Shown: one piece after another, positions 50,477-60,323 of the stretch
How positions within the stretch are numbered: the first letter of the stretch is position 1
Layout: every line of letters starts with the position of its first letter
Assembly (NCBI GenBank): GCA_965213845.1
Contig: CBDCAI010000004.1
Coordinates: 1,178,001-1,242,000 of the forward strand
Direction: 5' to 3'
DNA length: 64,000 bases
Origin: JBBROS01 sp965213845
GTDB taxonomy: Bacteria; Pseudomonadota; Alphaproteobacteria; Acetobacterales; Acetobacteraceae
Program-made: the position numbers and the translations under genes
Notes under the pieces: generated by a model
The model's database searches: none
What the model was told of the DNA's origin: nothing
The model's input: the letters and a program-made list of their open reading frames with translations, nothing else

Positions 50477-51145
50477 TCAGGCGGCTGCGAGGCTGGCTTG
50501 CAGGGCGGGCGCGATCTTGAACGGCGCCTCCGTTTTGGCGCGGAGTTCCTCGATGGTGACGCCTGGGGCGATGTCGACCAGGGTCAGGCCATCCTGGCCT
50601 GGGGTGTCGACGGCGATGACGCACAGGTCCGTCACGATCAGGCTGACCACCCCGGCGCCCGTCAGCGGCAGGGCGCAGCGGTTGAGGATCTTGGCCTCGC
50701 CGCGGGCCGTGTGTTCCATCAGCACGACGCATTTCGGCACGCCGGCCACCAGGTCCATGGCGCCGCCCATGCCCTTGACCATCTTGCCGGGGATCATCCA
50801 GTTCGCCAGGTCCCCGTTGCCGGCCACCTGCAGCGCGCCCAGGATGCTGATGGCGATGTGCCCGCCGCGGATCATGGCGAAGCTCTGGGCGCTGTCGAAG
50901 ATGCTGGTGGTGGGCAGCATGGTGACGGTCTGCTTGCCGGCGTTGATCAGGTCGGCGTCCTCCTCGCCTTCGAAGGGGAAGGGGCCGATGCCCAGCATGC
51001 CGTTCTCGCTCTGCAGCTGCACGTTGATGCCGGGGGGGATGTGGTTGGCGACCAGCGTCGGGATACCGATGCCCAGGTTGACGTACATCCCGTCCTGCAG
51101 CTCCCGGGCGGCACGGGCGGCCATCTCGTCGCGGGTCCATGCCAT
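50477..51145 (-). CDS. scoB: 3-oxoacid CoA-transferase, subunit B
   Basis: 222 residues of the beta subunit of succinyl-CoA:3-ketoacid CoA transferase. The catalytic glutamate E47 is in LQSENGMLGIGPFP; YVNLGIGIPTLVANHIP, KGMGGAMDLVAG and CVIAVDTPGQDGL also match. With subunit A it activates acetoacetate using succinyl-CoA, allowing use of ketone bodies or recycled PHA monomers. It follows the A gene by 3 bases. The gene name could also be atoA or pcaJ; the SCOT type is preferred because of KVFPDAAAAL in the partner. Confidence 0.92.
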   Translation of the reverse strand: MAWTRDEMAARAARELQDGMYVNLGIGIPTLVANHIPPGINVQLQSENGMLGIGPFPFEGEEDADLINAGKQTVTMLPTTSIFDSAQSFAMIRGGHIAISILGALQVAGNGDLANWMIPGKMVKGMGGAMDLVAGVPKCVVLMEHTARGEAKILNRCALPLTGAGVVSLIVTDLCVIAVDTPGQDGLTLVDIAPGVTIEELRAKTEAPFKIAPALQASLAAA

Positions 51146-51148
51146 GGT

Positions 51149-51865
51149 CTAGGCCTCCACCGGCTCGCGTTTGCGGACGGTCCGTTGTTCGATGCGCTTG
51201 GCGGCGCCGGGCACGTGCACCAGGCGCTGGACGAAGATGCCGGGGGTGATGACGGCGTCGGGGTCGATCTCGCCGGGCTGGACCAGGTGCTCGACCTCGG
51301 CGACGGTCAGCTTGGCGGCCGTTGCCATGTTCGGGTTGAAGTTGCGGGCGGTCCGGCGGTAGACGAGGTTGCCTTCGGTGTCGCCCTTCCAGGCGTGCAC
51401 GATGGCCAGGTCGGCGAACAGGCCGCGTTCCATGATGTAGCGGCTGCCGTCGAAGGTGCGTTCCTCCTTGCCTTCGGCCACCGCGGTGCCGACGCCGGTG
51501 CGGGTGAAGAAGGCCGGGATGCCCGCCCCGCCGGCGCGGATGCGTTCGGCGAGCGTGCCCTGCGGGTTGAACTCGATCTCCAGCTCGCCGGCCAGGTACT
51601 GCTTGGCGAAGGTGGCGTTCTCGCCCACGTAGCTGCTGATCATCTTGCGGATCTGCCGGGTCTGCAGCAGCAGGCCCAGCCCGGCGTCGTCGATGCCCGC
51701 ATTGTTCGACACGACGGTCAGGTCGCGGACCCCGCTCTCGCGGATGGCCAGGATGAGGCTTTCGGGGATGCCGCACAGGCCGAAGCCGCCGGCCATGATC
51801 GTCATGCCGTCGCGCAGCACCCCCGCCAGGGCCGCCGCCGCATCCGGGAACACCTTGCTCGCCAT
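51149..51865 (-). CDS. scoA: 3-oxoacid CoA-transferase, subunit A
   Basis: 238 residues of the alpha subunit: KVFPDAAAALAGVLRDGMTIM, GGFGLCGIPESLILAIRESG, VVSNNAGIDDAGLGLLLQ, and NFNPNMATAAKLTVAEVEHL. ATG 51865 is chosen (AAGGG 8 bases upstream); a GTG 51874 would add three residues. Together with subunit B it forms the heterodimer or tetramer that transfers CoA between succinyl-CoA and acetoacetate. Confidence 0.92.
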   Translation of the reverse strand: MASKVFPDAAAALAGVLRDGMTIMAGGFGLCGIPESLILAIRESGVRDLTVVSNNAGIDDAGLGLLLQTRQIRKMISSYVGENATFAKQYLAGELEIEFNPQGTLAERIRAGGAGIPAFFTRTGVGTAVAEGKEERTFDGSRYIMERGLFADLAIVHAWKGDTEGNLVYRRTARNFNPNMATAAKLTVAEVEHLVQPGEIDPDAVITPGIFVQRLVHVPGAAKRIEQRTVRKREPVEA

Positions 51866-51951
51866 CCATCCCACCCTTGTTCGTGCCGCTTATGGCGGGA
51901 CCATCGCACGGCACGGGACGGGCGAAAAGGATGGGCCGGCAGGCGGGCCCG

Positions 51952-52551
51952 TCAGGCCGCGATGGCGCCGTTCTGCCGCAGGAAGCCCAACAGCGGCAGC
52001 AAAGGCAGGCCCAGGATGGCCGCGTGCTCGCCTTCGATGCGGTCGAACAGCTGGACGCCAGGACCCTCCAGCCGGTAGGCGCCGACGCAGTCCAGCAGCC
52101 GGGGTCCCTCGGCCTCGAGATAGGCGTCGAGGAACACGTCGGAGAAGCCCCGCATCGTCAGGCGCGGCCGGGCGACGTGGTGCCAGACCTCCGTCCCGTC
52201 ACGGAGGCACACGACGGCGGTGACCAGGTGATGGGTCCGGCCACGCAGGGCCAGCAGATGCTGCCGGGCCGCAGCCAGGTCGGCAGGCTTGTCGAACCAA
52301 CGATCCTCGCACACCAGCAGCTGGTCCGCACCGATGACGAGGCAGCCGGCGGCCCGGATGCGGGCGGCCTTCAGCCCGGCCAAGGCGAGCGCCACGTCCT
52401 CGGCCCCGGCACCTTCGGCCTGCCCGGCCGCCTTCACCGCGGCCTCGTCGATGCGGGCCGGCTGCACCGCGACTGCCAATCCGGCCTCCCGCAGCAGCAT
52501 GGCGCGCGCGGCGGACTGGCTGGCGAGCACCAGCGGCGCGTGCTGGATCAC
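51952..52551 (-). CDS. maf: Maf-family nucleotide pyrophosphatase
   Basis: 199 residues of the Maf/YhdE family: LVLASQSAARAMLLREAGL, IGADQLLVCEDRWFDKP, LRGRTHHLVTAVV and GPRLLDCVGAYRLEGPG. Maf proteins hydrolyse non-canonical or canonical dNTPs/NTPs to monophosphates and are linked to cell division control. The start is a GTG at 52551 because a 14-bp tandem duplication has put the coupled ATG at 52565 out of frame. It follows ppsR, as in the conserved alphaproteobacterial origin region. Confidence 0.88.
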   Translation of the reverse strand: MIQHAPLVLASQSAARAMLLREAGLAVAVQPARIDEAAVKAAGQAEGAGAEDVALALAGLKAARIRAAGCLVIGADQLLVCEDRWFDKPADLAAARQHLLALRGRTHHLVTAVVCLRDGTEVWHHVARPRLTMRGFSDVFLDAYLEAEGPRLLDCVGAYRLEGPGVQLFDRIEGEHAAILGLPLLPLLGFLRQNGAIAA

Positions 52552-52565
52552 GCGTGCTGGATCAT
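52537..52565 (-). promoter_or_regulatory. duplicated maf start (14-bp tandem repeat) with a 5-codon mini-ORF
   Basis: The 14-bp unit CGCGTGCTGGATCA (plus-strand view) occurs at 52537-52550 and 52551-52564. On the minus strand ATG 52565 overlaps the ppsR stop (ATGA) and opens MIQHA followed by a stop at 52550-52548. That stop overlaps GTG 52551 (GTGA), which opens VIQHAPLVLAS of Maf. Translation of maf therefore requires two termination-restart steps. Confidence 0.8.
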
Positions 52566-53437
52566 GGGGCCGCCGCGGCCTCGCGGGCTTCGCGGCGGCG
52601 GCGGTCGTGCCAGGCCTCCATCAGCTGCAGCACGGTGGCCGCCGTTTCCTCGATCGAGCGGCGGGTCACGTCGATGACGGGCCAGCCGCGGCGGGCGCAC
52701 AGGCGGCGGGCCCAGAGCAGCTCGGCCTTCACCGCCTCCACGTCCACGTAGTCGGTCTGCTCGTTGCGGACCCGCCCGGTGTCGGTGCCGGCGGCGATCA
52801 GCTTCAGGCGATGCCGGCGGATCTCGATCAGCGCCATCGGGTCCAGCGTCAGCCCGACCACGGGACATAACGGGTTCTCGAGGCCAGGCGGGTCGGGCGT
52901 GCCGGGGACCAGCGGCACGTTGGCCGCCTTCACGCCGCGGTTGGCGAGGTAGAACGAGGTGGGCGTCTTGCTGCTGCGGCTGACGCCGACCATCACGACG
53001 TCGGCCTCGGCGATGCCGGCCTGTGCCTGGCCGTCGTCATGGGCCAGCACGTAGTGCATGGCGTCGATGCGGCGGAAATAGTCGGCATCCAGCACATATT
53101 GCCGCCCGGGGCGGGAGACGGCCTGTTCGCCGCTCGTCTCCTGCAGAAGGGCCATCACGGGGTCGAGCACGTTGACGACGCTGACGCCGAGCCGGGCGCA
53201 GGTGGTCTCGAGGTCGTTGCGGAGCGCCTTGTCGATGACGGTGGACAGGACGGGGCCGGGCTCGGCCTCGATCCCTTCCAGCACGCGGTGCAGCTGCAGC
53301 CGGGTCCGGATCAGGCTCCACCGGTGATAGACGATGGCCAGGTGGTCGAACTGCGACACGGTGGCACGGGCGATGCTGTTGAGCGTCTCGCCGGTGGAGT
53401 CGGAGACGAGGTGGAGGTTGAGCCGGGCGCTGTCCAT
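52562..53437 (-). CDS. ppsR: pyruvate phosphate dikinase / PEP synthase regulatory protein (bifunctional kinase-phosphorylase)
   Basis: 291 residues of the DUF299 family: NLHLVSDSTGETLNSIARA near the start, the P-loop GVSRSSKT (residues 151-158) followed by PTSFYLANRGVKAANVPLV, and KLIAAGTDTGRVRNEQ. These enzymes phosphorylate and dephosphorylate pyruvate, phosphate dikinase or PEP synthase, using ADP and Pi, to control gluconeogenesis. ATG 53437 (MDSARLNLHL) fits the family; a GTG 36 bases further out is possible. The gene flanks the probable origin, as does its Caulobacter homologue. Confidence 0.88.
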   Translation of the reverse strand: MDSARLNLHLVSDSTGETLNSIARATVSQFDHLAIVYHRWSLIRTRLQLHRVLEGIEAEPGPVLSTVIDKALRNDLETTCARLGVSVVNVLDPVMALLQETSGEQAVSRPGRQYVLDADYFRRIDAMHYVLAHDDGQAQAGIAEADVVMVGVSRSSKTPTSFYLANRGVKAANVPLVPGTPDPPGLENPLCPVVGLTLDPMALIEIRRHRLKLIAAGTDTGRVRNEQTDYVDVEAVKAELLWARRLCARRGWPVIDVTRRSIEETAATVLQLMEAWHDRRRREAREAAAAP

Positions 53438-53716
53438 AAAGGGAGGATAGCGGGGACAAGTCGGGCCGGGCACCCCCCTTTGCTGTCATAGCGGGGACAA
53501 CTCACGATTCCGAGAGCGGTGGGGAAACTTCCTGCGGCAAGATCCGGGTTCGTGGGGGGTGCCGAGTGTGGGGCCGGGATCAATCGGTTCCTGGACGGTC
53601 TTCGTGTGGAAAACCCCGGGGATGGCTTTCGGAAAACCGGGTACCACGGTATCCACAGGCCCTAAGAACCACTTCACCCCTAAGAATCTTTCTTAGTCTT
53701 TAACGAAAGGCGCGCG
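53438..53716. other. probable chromosomal replication origin (oriC) between ppsR and hemE
   Basis: In many alphaproteobacteria (Caulobacter is the model) the origin lies between hemE and a divergently placed gene order ppsR-maf, exactly as here. The gap has two DnaA-box-like sites one mismatch from consensus: TGTGGAAAA at 53605-53613 and GTATCCACA at 53649-53657. An AT-rich stretch (53661-53705) carries CTAAGAA twice and the inverted repeat CTAAGAA-TCT-TTCTTAG (53680-53696). A 13-bp direct repeat ATAGCGGGGACAA is at 53447 and 53488. Gene strands switch here. hemE promoter must also be inside. Confidence 0.65.
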
Positions 53717-54742
53717 ATGACCAAGCCGATGCTCCGGGTGCTCGGCGGTGAAGCGGTGTGGCCGCCCCCGGTCTGGCTCATGCGCCAGGCCGGGCGCTAC
53801 CTGCCGGAGTATCGTGCCACCCGGGCGACGGCAGGCGACTTCATCAGCCTGTGCACCAACCCGGCGCTGGCCGCCGAGGTCACGCTGCAGCCGATCCGCC
53901 GCTACGGCTTCGACGCCGCCATCCTGTTCAGCGACATCCTGATGGTCCCCTGGGCGCTGGGGCAGGGCCTGGCCTTCAAGGAGGGCGAGGGCCCAGTGCT
54001 GCCGCCGATCCGCGACGGGGCTGGGGTGGCGGCGCTGCAGCCGGGCCGGGTGGCCGCGGCGATCGCGCCGATCCTGGAGACGGTGGAGCGGACGCGGGCC
54101 GGGCTGCCGGACGAGACGGCGATGATCGGGTTCGCCGGCTCGCCGTTCACGGTGGCCTGCTACATGGTCGAGGGCGGCGGCTCCAAGGACTTCACGCATA
54201 TCCGCGGCATGGCGCACCGCGATAAGCCGACCATGGACGCGCTGATCGCCACGATCGAGGAGGCGTCGCTGACCTACCTGACGGCGCAGGTGGGTGCCGG
54301 GGCGGAGGTGCTGATGCTGTTCGACAGCTGGGCCGGCGTGCTGTCGCCCAACCTGTTCCGGCACCTGGTGATCGAACCCACGCGGCGGATCGTCGCCGAG
54401 CTGAAGCGGCGTCACCCGGAAGTCCCGATCATCGGGTTCCCGCGGCTGGCCGGGGTGATGGTGGGCGAGTACGCCGAGAAGACGGGGGTCGATGGCGTGG
54501 CGCTCGACACCGGGGCGGAGCTTGTCGTGGCCACCGGCCTGGTGCCGGCCGGCGTGGCGACGCAGGGCAACCTGGATCCCTTGGCCCTGGTCGCGGGCGG
54601 TGCGGCGCTGGCGTCCGAGGCGGCGGGGGTGCTGGCTGCCGCGCGGGGCCGGCCGCACATCTTCAACCTGGGACACGGGATCGTGCCGCAGACCTCGCCG
54701 GACCATGTGGCCGCGCTGGTCGCGCAGGTGCGGGCAGCTTGA
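53717..54742 (+). CDS. hemE: uroporphyrinogen decarboxylase
   Basis: 341 residues. Family signatures: WLMRQAGRYLPEYRATR near the N-terminus, YGFDAAILFSDILMVPWALG, IGFAGSPFTVACYMVEGGG, and NLGHGIVPQTSPDHV at the C-terminus. It removes four carboxyl groups from uroporphyrinogen III to form coproporphyrinogen III in heme synthesis. Conserved position beside the origin; it is the first of a four-gene rightward heme block with overlapping reading frames. The next gene, hemH, starts at or just after its stop. Confidence 0.96.
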   Translation: MTKPMLRVLGGEAVWPPPVWLMRQAGRYLPEYRATRATAGDFISLCTNPALAAEVTLQPIRRYGFDAAILFSDILMVPWALGQGLAFKEGEGPVLPPIRDGAGVAALQPGRVAAAIAPILETVERTRAGLPDETAMIGFAGSPFTVACYMVEGGGSKDFTHIRGMAHRDKPTMDALIATIEEASLTYLTAQVGAGAEVLMLFDSWAGVLSPNLFRHLVIEPTRRIVAELKRRHPEVPIIGFPRLAGVMVGEYAEKTGVDGVALDTGAELVVATGLVPAGVATQGNLDPLALVAGGAALASEAAGVLAAARGRPHIFNLGHGIVPQTSPDHVAALVAQVRAA

Positions 54743-54774
54743 CGCGGGAAGCCATCGGGCCAAGTTGCCGAAGC

Positions 54775-55968
54775 ATGCCGAGCAGCTCCGCCATGCCACC
54801 CGATCTGTCGCCCGACCTGCCTCCGGCGCGTCCGCCCGCCCAGCGGTCCGACGCAGCACCGGCCCGCAAGGTGGCGGTGGTGCTGTTCAACCTGGGTGGG
54901 CCGGACCGGCCGGAATCGATCAAGCCGTTTCTGGTCAACCTGTTCAAGGACCCGGCCATCCTGCGCGTGCCGTTCTTCATCCGCCCCTTCCTGGCCCGGC
55001 TGATCGCCCGGCTGCGGCTGGAGGCGGCCACCGCCAACTACGCCATCCTGGGCGGCAAGAGCCCGCTGCTGGAGCTGACCAACGGCCAGGCCGCGGCGCT
55101 GGAGGCCACCCTGTCCGACATGACGGCGCGGTGCTTCGTCGCCATGCGCTACTGGCATCCGTTCAGCCTGGAGACCGCCCGCGCGGTGAAGGCGTGGGAC
55201 CCGGACGAGGTGGTGCTGGTGCCGTTGTATCCTCACTTCTCCACGACGACGACCGGCAGCAGCCTGACGGCATGGCGGGAAGCGGCGGCGCGGGCCGGGC
55301 TCGTGAAGCCGGTCACGACGCTCTGCTGCTACCACTCGGACCCCGGCTTCGTGCACGCGACGGCCGACATCGTGCGGAAAAGCTGGCATGACGCGCGTGC
55401 GGCCCTGCCGCCCGAGGTGCCGCTGCGGATATTGTTCTCCGCCCACGGCCTGCCCGAGGCCATCGTGAAGGCCGGCGACCCCTACCAGTTCCAGGTCGAG
55501 CGGACCGTCGCCGGCATCGTGCGCGCCTTGGCGATCGAGGGGCTGGACCACGCCACCTGCTACCAGTCGCGCGCGACCCCGCAGAAATGGATCGACCCCA
55601 GCACCGAGGTCGAGATCGAACGGGCGGCACGGGACCGGACGGCGATCCTGGTGGTGCCCGTCGCCTTCGTCAGCGAGCATTCCGAGACGCTGGTGGAGCT
55701 GGACGTGGAATACCGCGAGCTGGCGGAGAAGGAGGGCGTCCCCGGCTACTTCCGCACCCCGGCGCAGAACAGCGACCCAGGCTTCGTGCAGGCCCTGGCG
55801 GCCCTGGTGCGGGCGGCGATGGCGCGTGGCCCGGGGCTGTGCAGCTTCGCCGGCTCGCGCACCTGCGCGCGGCCGTTCGGCGACTGCCCGCATGCCCGGG
55901 CCGGCATCGCGGCCCCCGCACCCCCGGCGCCCGCCTTGGCCGAGATGAAGATCGTCGAGCCCGCGTGA
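54775..55968 (+). CDS. hemH: ferrochelatase
   Basis: About 397 residues. Motifs: VAVVLFNLGGPDRPESIKPFL, YAILGGKSPLLELTN, VLVPLYPHFSTTTTGSS, ILFSAHGLPEAIVKAGDPY with the metal-site histidine, CYQSRATPQKWIDPST and FVSEHSETLVELDVEY with the catalytic glutamate. It inserts Fe(II) into protoporphyrin IX at the membrane. It carries an extra Pro-rich N-terminal segment and a C-terminal extension with cysteines (GLCSFAGSRTCARPFGDC). The start is uncertain: ATG 54775, ATG 54793 or TTG 54739, which overlaps the hemE stop. Coupled to the HAD gene by GTGA. Confidence 0.93.
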   Translation: MPSSSAMPPDLSPDLPPARPPAQRSDAAPARKVAVVLFNLGGPDRPESIKPFLVNLFKDPAILRVPFFIRPFLARLIARLRLEAATANYAILGGKSPLLELTNGQAAALEATLSDMTARCFVAMRYWHPFSLETARAVKAWDPDEVVLVPLYPHFSTTTTGSSLTAWREAAARAGLVKPVTTLCCYHSDPGFVHATADIVRKSWHDARAALPPEVPLRILFSAHGLPEAIVKAGDPYQFQVERTVAGIVRALAIEGLDHATCYQSRATPQKWIDPSTEVEIERAARDRTAILVVPVAFVSEHSETLVELDVEYRELAEKEGVPGYFRTPAQNSDPGFVQALAALVRAAMARGPGLCSFAGSRTCARPFGDCPHARAGIAAPAPPAPALAEMKIVEPA

Positions 55969-56636
55969 CGCCCGAGCCCCTGCGCCTGGTGATCTTCGAC
56001 TGCGATGGCGTGCTGGTGGACAGCGAGGCGCTGTCGGCTGCTGTGGTCGCGCGCGAGATCACCGCCCTCGGCTGGCCGATGACGGCGGAGGAGAGCATGG
56101 CGCGCTTCCTGGGCTACCGCATGGCGGACATCCCACCGGTGGTGCAGGCGCAGCTCGGCCGCCCGGTGCCGGAAGCCTGGGTGGAGCAGGTGCGGGCCGG
56201 GATGATCCGGGCCTTCGACGCGGTCGAGCTGGTGCCGGGCGCGCGGGAGGCGCTGCAGGCCGTCACGGCGATGGGCCTGCCGTACCGTGTGGCGAGCAAC
56301 TCCGCCCATGAGGAGATGCGCAAGAAGTTCGACGTGACGGGCCTGGCCGCCTTGATCGGCGACCGCCGGCACAGCGCGCGCGACGTGGCGCGGGGCAAGC
56401 CGGCGCCCGACGTCTTCCTGGCGGCTGCCGCGGCGGAGGGCGTGCCGCCGGCCGCCTGCCTGGTCATCGAGGACAGCATGCCGGGGATAACAGGCGCGCT
56501 GGCGGCCGGCATGGCCGTGATCGGGCTCGAGACCCACGGCAACGGGGCCGCGCTGCGGGCGGCGGGCGCCACCCCCATCGCCAGCCTGGCCGAGCTGCCG
56601 GCACTGCTGCGGGCCGCGGCCCGGCGTGCGGCATGA
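55965..56636 (+). CDS. HAD-superfamily phosphatase
   Basis: 223 residues. HAD motif I LVIFDCDGVLVDSE at the N-terminus, motif II in PYRVASNSAHEEM, motif III lysine in ARGKPAPDVFLAAA and motif IV acid in LVIEDSMPGITGALAAGM. The CbbY/phosphoglycolate phosphatase-like class (cap type C1) is suggested. The substrate is a small phosphorylated sugar or glycolate, not identifiable. GTG 55965 overlaps the hemH stop (GTGA) and its own stop overlaps the hemJ ATG, so it is translated as part of the heme operon. Confidence 0.9.
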   Translation: MTPEPLRLVIFDCDGVLVDSEALSAAVVAREITALGWPMTAEESMARFLGYRMADIPPVVQAQLGRPVPEAWVEQVRAGMIRAFDAVELVPGAREALQAVTAMGLPYRVASNSAHEEMRKKFDVTGLAALIGDRRHSARDVARGKPAPDVFLAAAAAEGVPPAACLVIEDSMPGITGALAAGMAVIGLETHGNGAALRAAGATPIASLAELPALLRAAARRAA

Positions 56637-57088
56637 CGATCGGGTGGCTGGCCGCCGTCTATCCCTGGACGAAGGCGCTGCACGTGATCTCGGTCACCGC
56701 CTGGATGGCCGGGCTGTTCTACCTGCCGCGGCTCTTTGTGTATCACTGCACGCTGGTGCGGGGCTCGGTGGAAAGCGAGCGGTTCAAGGTGATGGAGCGG
56801 CGGCTGCTGAAGCAGATCATGCTGCCGGCGATGCTCGCGACCTGGGGGTTCGGGACGCTGCTGGTGCTGACGCCCGGGGTGGTGGACTGGACGGGGTTCA
56901 ACTGGTGGCACGTGAAGTTCGCGATGGTGCTGCTGATGACGGGCTTCCAGGGCGCAGCCGGGAAATGGCGGCGGCAGTTCCTGGAAGACCGCAACCAGAA
57001 GCCGGAGCGGTTCTACCGCATGGCGAACGAGGTTCCGACGCTGTTGCTGGTCGTGATCGTGGTGATGGTGATCGTCAAACCCTTCTGA
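56633..57088 (+). CDS. hemJ: protoporphyrinogen oxidase HemJ
   Basis: 151-residue membrane protein of the HemJ (UPF0093) family with four helices: YPWTKALHVISVTAWMAGLFYLPRLF, LATWGFGTLLVLTP, NWWHVKFAMVLLMTGFQG and VPTLLLVVIVVMVI. The conserved histidine (in ALHVIS) and lysine (in WHVKF) are present. It oxidises protoporphyrinogen IX to protoporphyrin IX, the step before ferrochelatase, completing the heme cluster. Its ATG overlaps the HAD stop. Confidence 0.93.
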   Translation: MTIGWLAAVYPWTKALHVISVTAWMAGLFYLPRLFVYHCTLVRGSVESERFKVMERRLLKQIMLPAMLATWGFGTLLVLTPGVVDWTGFNWWHVKFAMVLLMTGFQGAAGKWRRQFLEDRNQKPERFYRMANEVPTLLLVVIVVMVIVKPF

Positions 57089-57291
57089 TCCGCCGATAAG
57101 GCTTGACGACGGCACGGCTTGATGCAACGTGGTCGTGTCGGCGGGGTCCACATGGTCCCAGTCGTCTCTCCTCCCGAACCGGCGGCCCTCGGCCCCGTTC
57201 CCCCCCTCCCCGCCACACGGGCCTCATCCGCCACCGCTCCGTCCCGGGGCCTTGGGCCGAGGTCCATCCCGCTGAACGTCAGGGCGCCCCC
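57089..57291 (+). other. rho leader region
   Basis: A 203-base gap between hemJ and rho. I find no strong hairpin or clear promoter. Long leaders before rho are often used for autoregulation through Rho itself, and this stretch is C-rich (57170-57240, for example TCTCCTCCCGAACC), as Rho-binding sites are. That reading is inference. Confidence 0.35.
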
Positions 57292-58566
<1,275 letters not shown>

Positions 58567-58573
58567 CGTCTTC

Positions 58574-58601
58574 GGGTTGCGGTTTCACGAAACCGCAACC
58601 C
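58574..58601 (+). terminator. perfect hairpin after rho
   Basis: GGGTTGCGGTTTC pairs perfectly with GAAACCGCAACCC around a 2-base centre just after the rho stop. No T-tract follows. Likely a terminator or an RNA-stability hairpin. Confidence 0.65.
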
Positions 58602-58654
58602 ACACGCGGCGCTTCGATCCGGTAGGGAGACGTCATCCTTCCGGAGCCACGCCC

Positions 58655-60271
58655 ATGTCCGACGTCACTGCCGACACCATCCCCGTCGAGGGCCGCGGCC
58701 CGCGGCTGGACCACAAGCCGCACCCCTCGCACGCGATCGGCTTCATCCTCGTCCTGGCGGCGGGGCTGCTCTATGCGGCGTTCAGCATCAACCACGACAT
58801 CAGCTCGGTCGGCGAGACGAACATCGCCACGGGGGCCTTCGTGCTGCTGGGCCTGGCCCTGCTGATCGCGCTCGGGTTCGAGTTCGTGAACGGCTTCCAC
58901 GACACGGCGAACGCGGTTGCGACGGTGATCTACACGCACTCCCTGCCGCCGATGGTGGCGGTGGTGTGGTCGGGGTTCTTCAACTTCCTGGGCGTGCTGC
59001 TGTCCTCGGGTGCGGTCGCCTACACGGTGGTGACGCTGCTGCCGGTGGAGCTGATCCTGCAGGTGGGCAGCGGGGCGGGGTATGCGATGATCTTCGCGCT
59101 GCTGCTGGCGGCGATCATCTGGAACCTGGGCACCTGGGCGATGGGGCTGCCGAACTCCTCCTCGCATGCGCTGATCGGGTCGATATTGGGCGTGGGGCTG
59201 GCCAACCAGCTGACGGCGCCGGGCGGCTCGGCGACGTCGGGCGTGGACTGGAACCAGGCGATCGGCGTGTTCAAGGCGCTGCTGTTCAGCCCGCTGATCG
59301 GGTTCGTCTGTGCCTTCGGTCTGCTGCTGTTGATGAAGCTGGTGATCAAGAACAAGGCGCTGTATGCGGCGCCGCAGGGCAATGCGCCGCCGCCGGTGTG
59401 GATCCGTGGCCTGCTGATATTGACCTGCACGGGCGTCAGCTTCGCGCATGGCGGCAATGACGGGCAGAAGGGCATGGGGCTGATCATGCTGATCCTGATC
59501 GGCGTGGCACCCACCGCCTATGCGCTCAACCGGACGATGGAAGACAGCCGCACGCCGGTGTTCATCGCGGCCGTGCAGGAGGCCGGGACGGTGCTGAAGG
59601 CGCATGCGACGGGCGCCACGCCGCCGGACAGCGCGGCCAAGGCGCGGGCCGTCGTGGGCGACGCGCTGAAGACCAAGTCGGTCAACCAGCCCGGCGTCTA
59701 TGCCGCCATGGCGGTGCTGACGGACGACATCGGCAACCAGGTGAAGACCCATGGCGCGGTGAAGGCGGTCCCGGCGTCGGTCACGTCGAACGTGCGCAAC
59801 GACATGTACCTGGCCAGCGACGCGGTGCGGGTGATGAAGGGCGACGGCTTCACCGCCGACGAGATGGGCAAGCTGAAGGCGCTGCGCACGTCGCTCGACG
59901 AGGGCACCCGCTTCATCCCCGGCTGGGTCAAGGTGACGGTGGCCCTGGCGCTGGGCCTGGGCACGATGGTCGGCTGGAAGCGCATCGTCGTGACGGTGGG
60001 CGAGAAGATCGGCAAGACTCACCTGACCTACGCGCAGGGCGCGGCGGCCGAGCTGGTGGCCATGACCACGATCGGCGCGGCCGAGCTGTACGGGCTGCCG
60101 GTGTCCACCACCCACATCCTGAGCAGCGGCGTGGCGGGCACGATGGCGGCCAACGGCTCCGGCCTGCAGTGGAGCACGGTCCGCAACATGGCGATGGCCT
60201 GGGTGCTGACGCTGCCGGCGGCGATGGTGATCGCCGGGTCGCTGTTCGTGGTGCTGCGCCAGGTGTTCTGA
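58655..60271 (+). CDS. low-affinity inorganic phosphate transporter, PiT family
   Basis: 538 residues with about ten membrane helices and the two PiT signatures: EFVNGFHDTANAVATVIYTH and CTGVSFAHGGNDGQKGMGLI. A hydrophilic middle loop of about 130 residues (TGATPPDSAAKARAVVGDAL and following) is typical of PitA. It imports metal-phosphate with protons. A GGAG site lies 8 bases before ATG 58655. The tail reaches the inverted repeat before tRNA-Asn. Confidence 0.92.
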   Translation: MSDVTADTIPVEGRGPRLDHKPHPSHAIGFILVLAAGLLYAAFSINHDISSVGETNIATGAFVLLGLALLIALGFEFVNGFHDTANAVATVIYTHSLPPMVAVVWSGFFNFLGVLLSSGAVAYTVVTLLPVELILQVGSGAGYAMIFALLLAAIIWNLGTWAMGLPNSSSHALIGSILGVGLANQLTAPGGSATSGVDWNQAIGVFKALLFSPLIGFVCAFGLLLLMKLVIKNKALYAAPQGNAPPPVWIRGLLILTCTGVSFAHGGNDGQKGMGLIMLILIGVAPTAYALNRTMEDSRTPVFIAAVQEAGTVLKAHATGATPPDSAAKARAVVGDALKTKSVNQPGVYAAMAVLTDDIGNQVKTHGAVKAVPASVTSNVRNDMYLASDAVRVMKGDGFTADEMGKLKALRTSLDEGTRFIPGWVKVTVALALGLGTMVGWKRIVVTVGEKIGKTHLTYAQGAAAELVAMTTIGAAELYGLPVSTTHILSSGVAGTMAANGSGLQWSTVRNMAMAWVLTLPAAMVIAGSLFVVLRQVF

Positions 60272-60292
60272 ACGCACGGACGCGCCTTGTTT

Positions 60293-60323
60293 CCTGAACG
60301 CCATTTGCACCGCGGCGTTCAGG
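60293..60323. terminator. inverted repeat after pit, overlapping the tRNA-Asn -35 box
   Basis: Perfect 10-bp arms CCTGAACGCC (60293-60302) and GGCGTTCAGG (60314-60323) with an 11-base loop. It follows the pit stop by 21 bases, but the tRNA -35 box lies inside the loop. It could end pit transcription or act as an operator. Confidence 0.55.
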
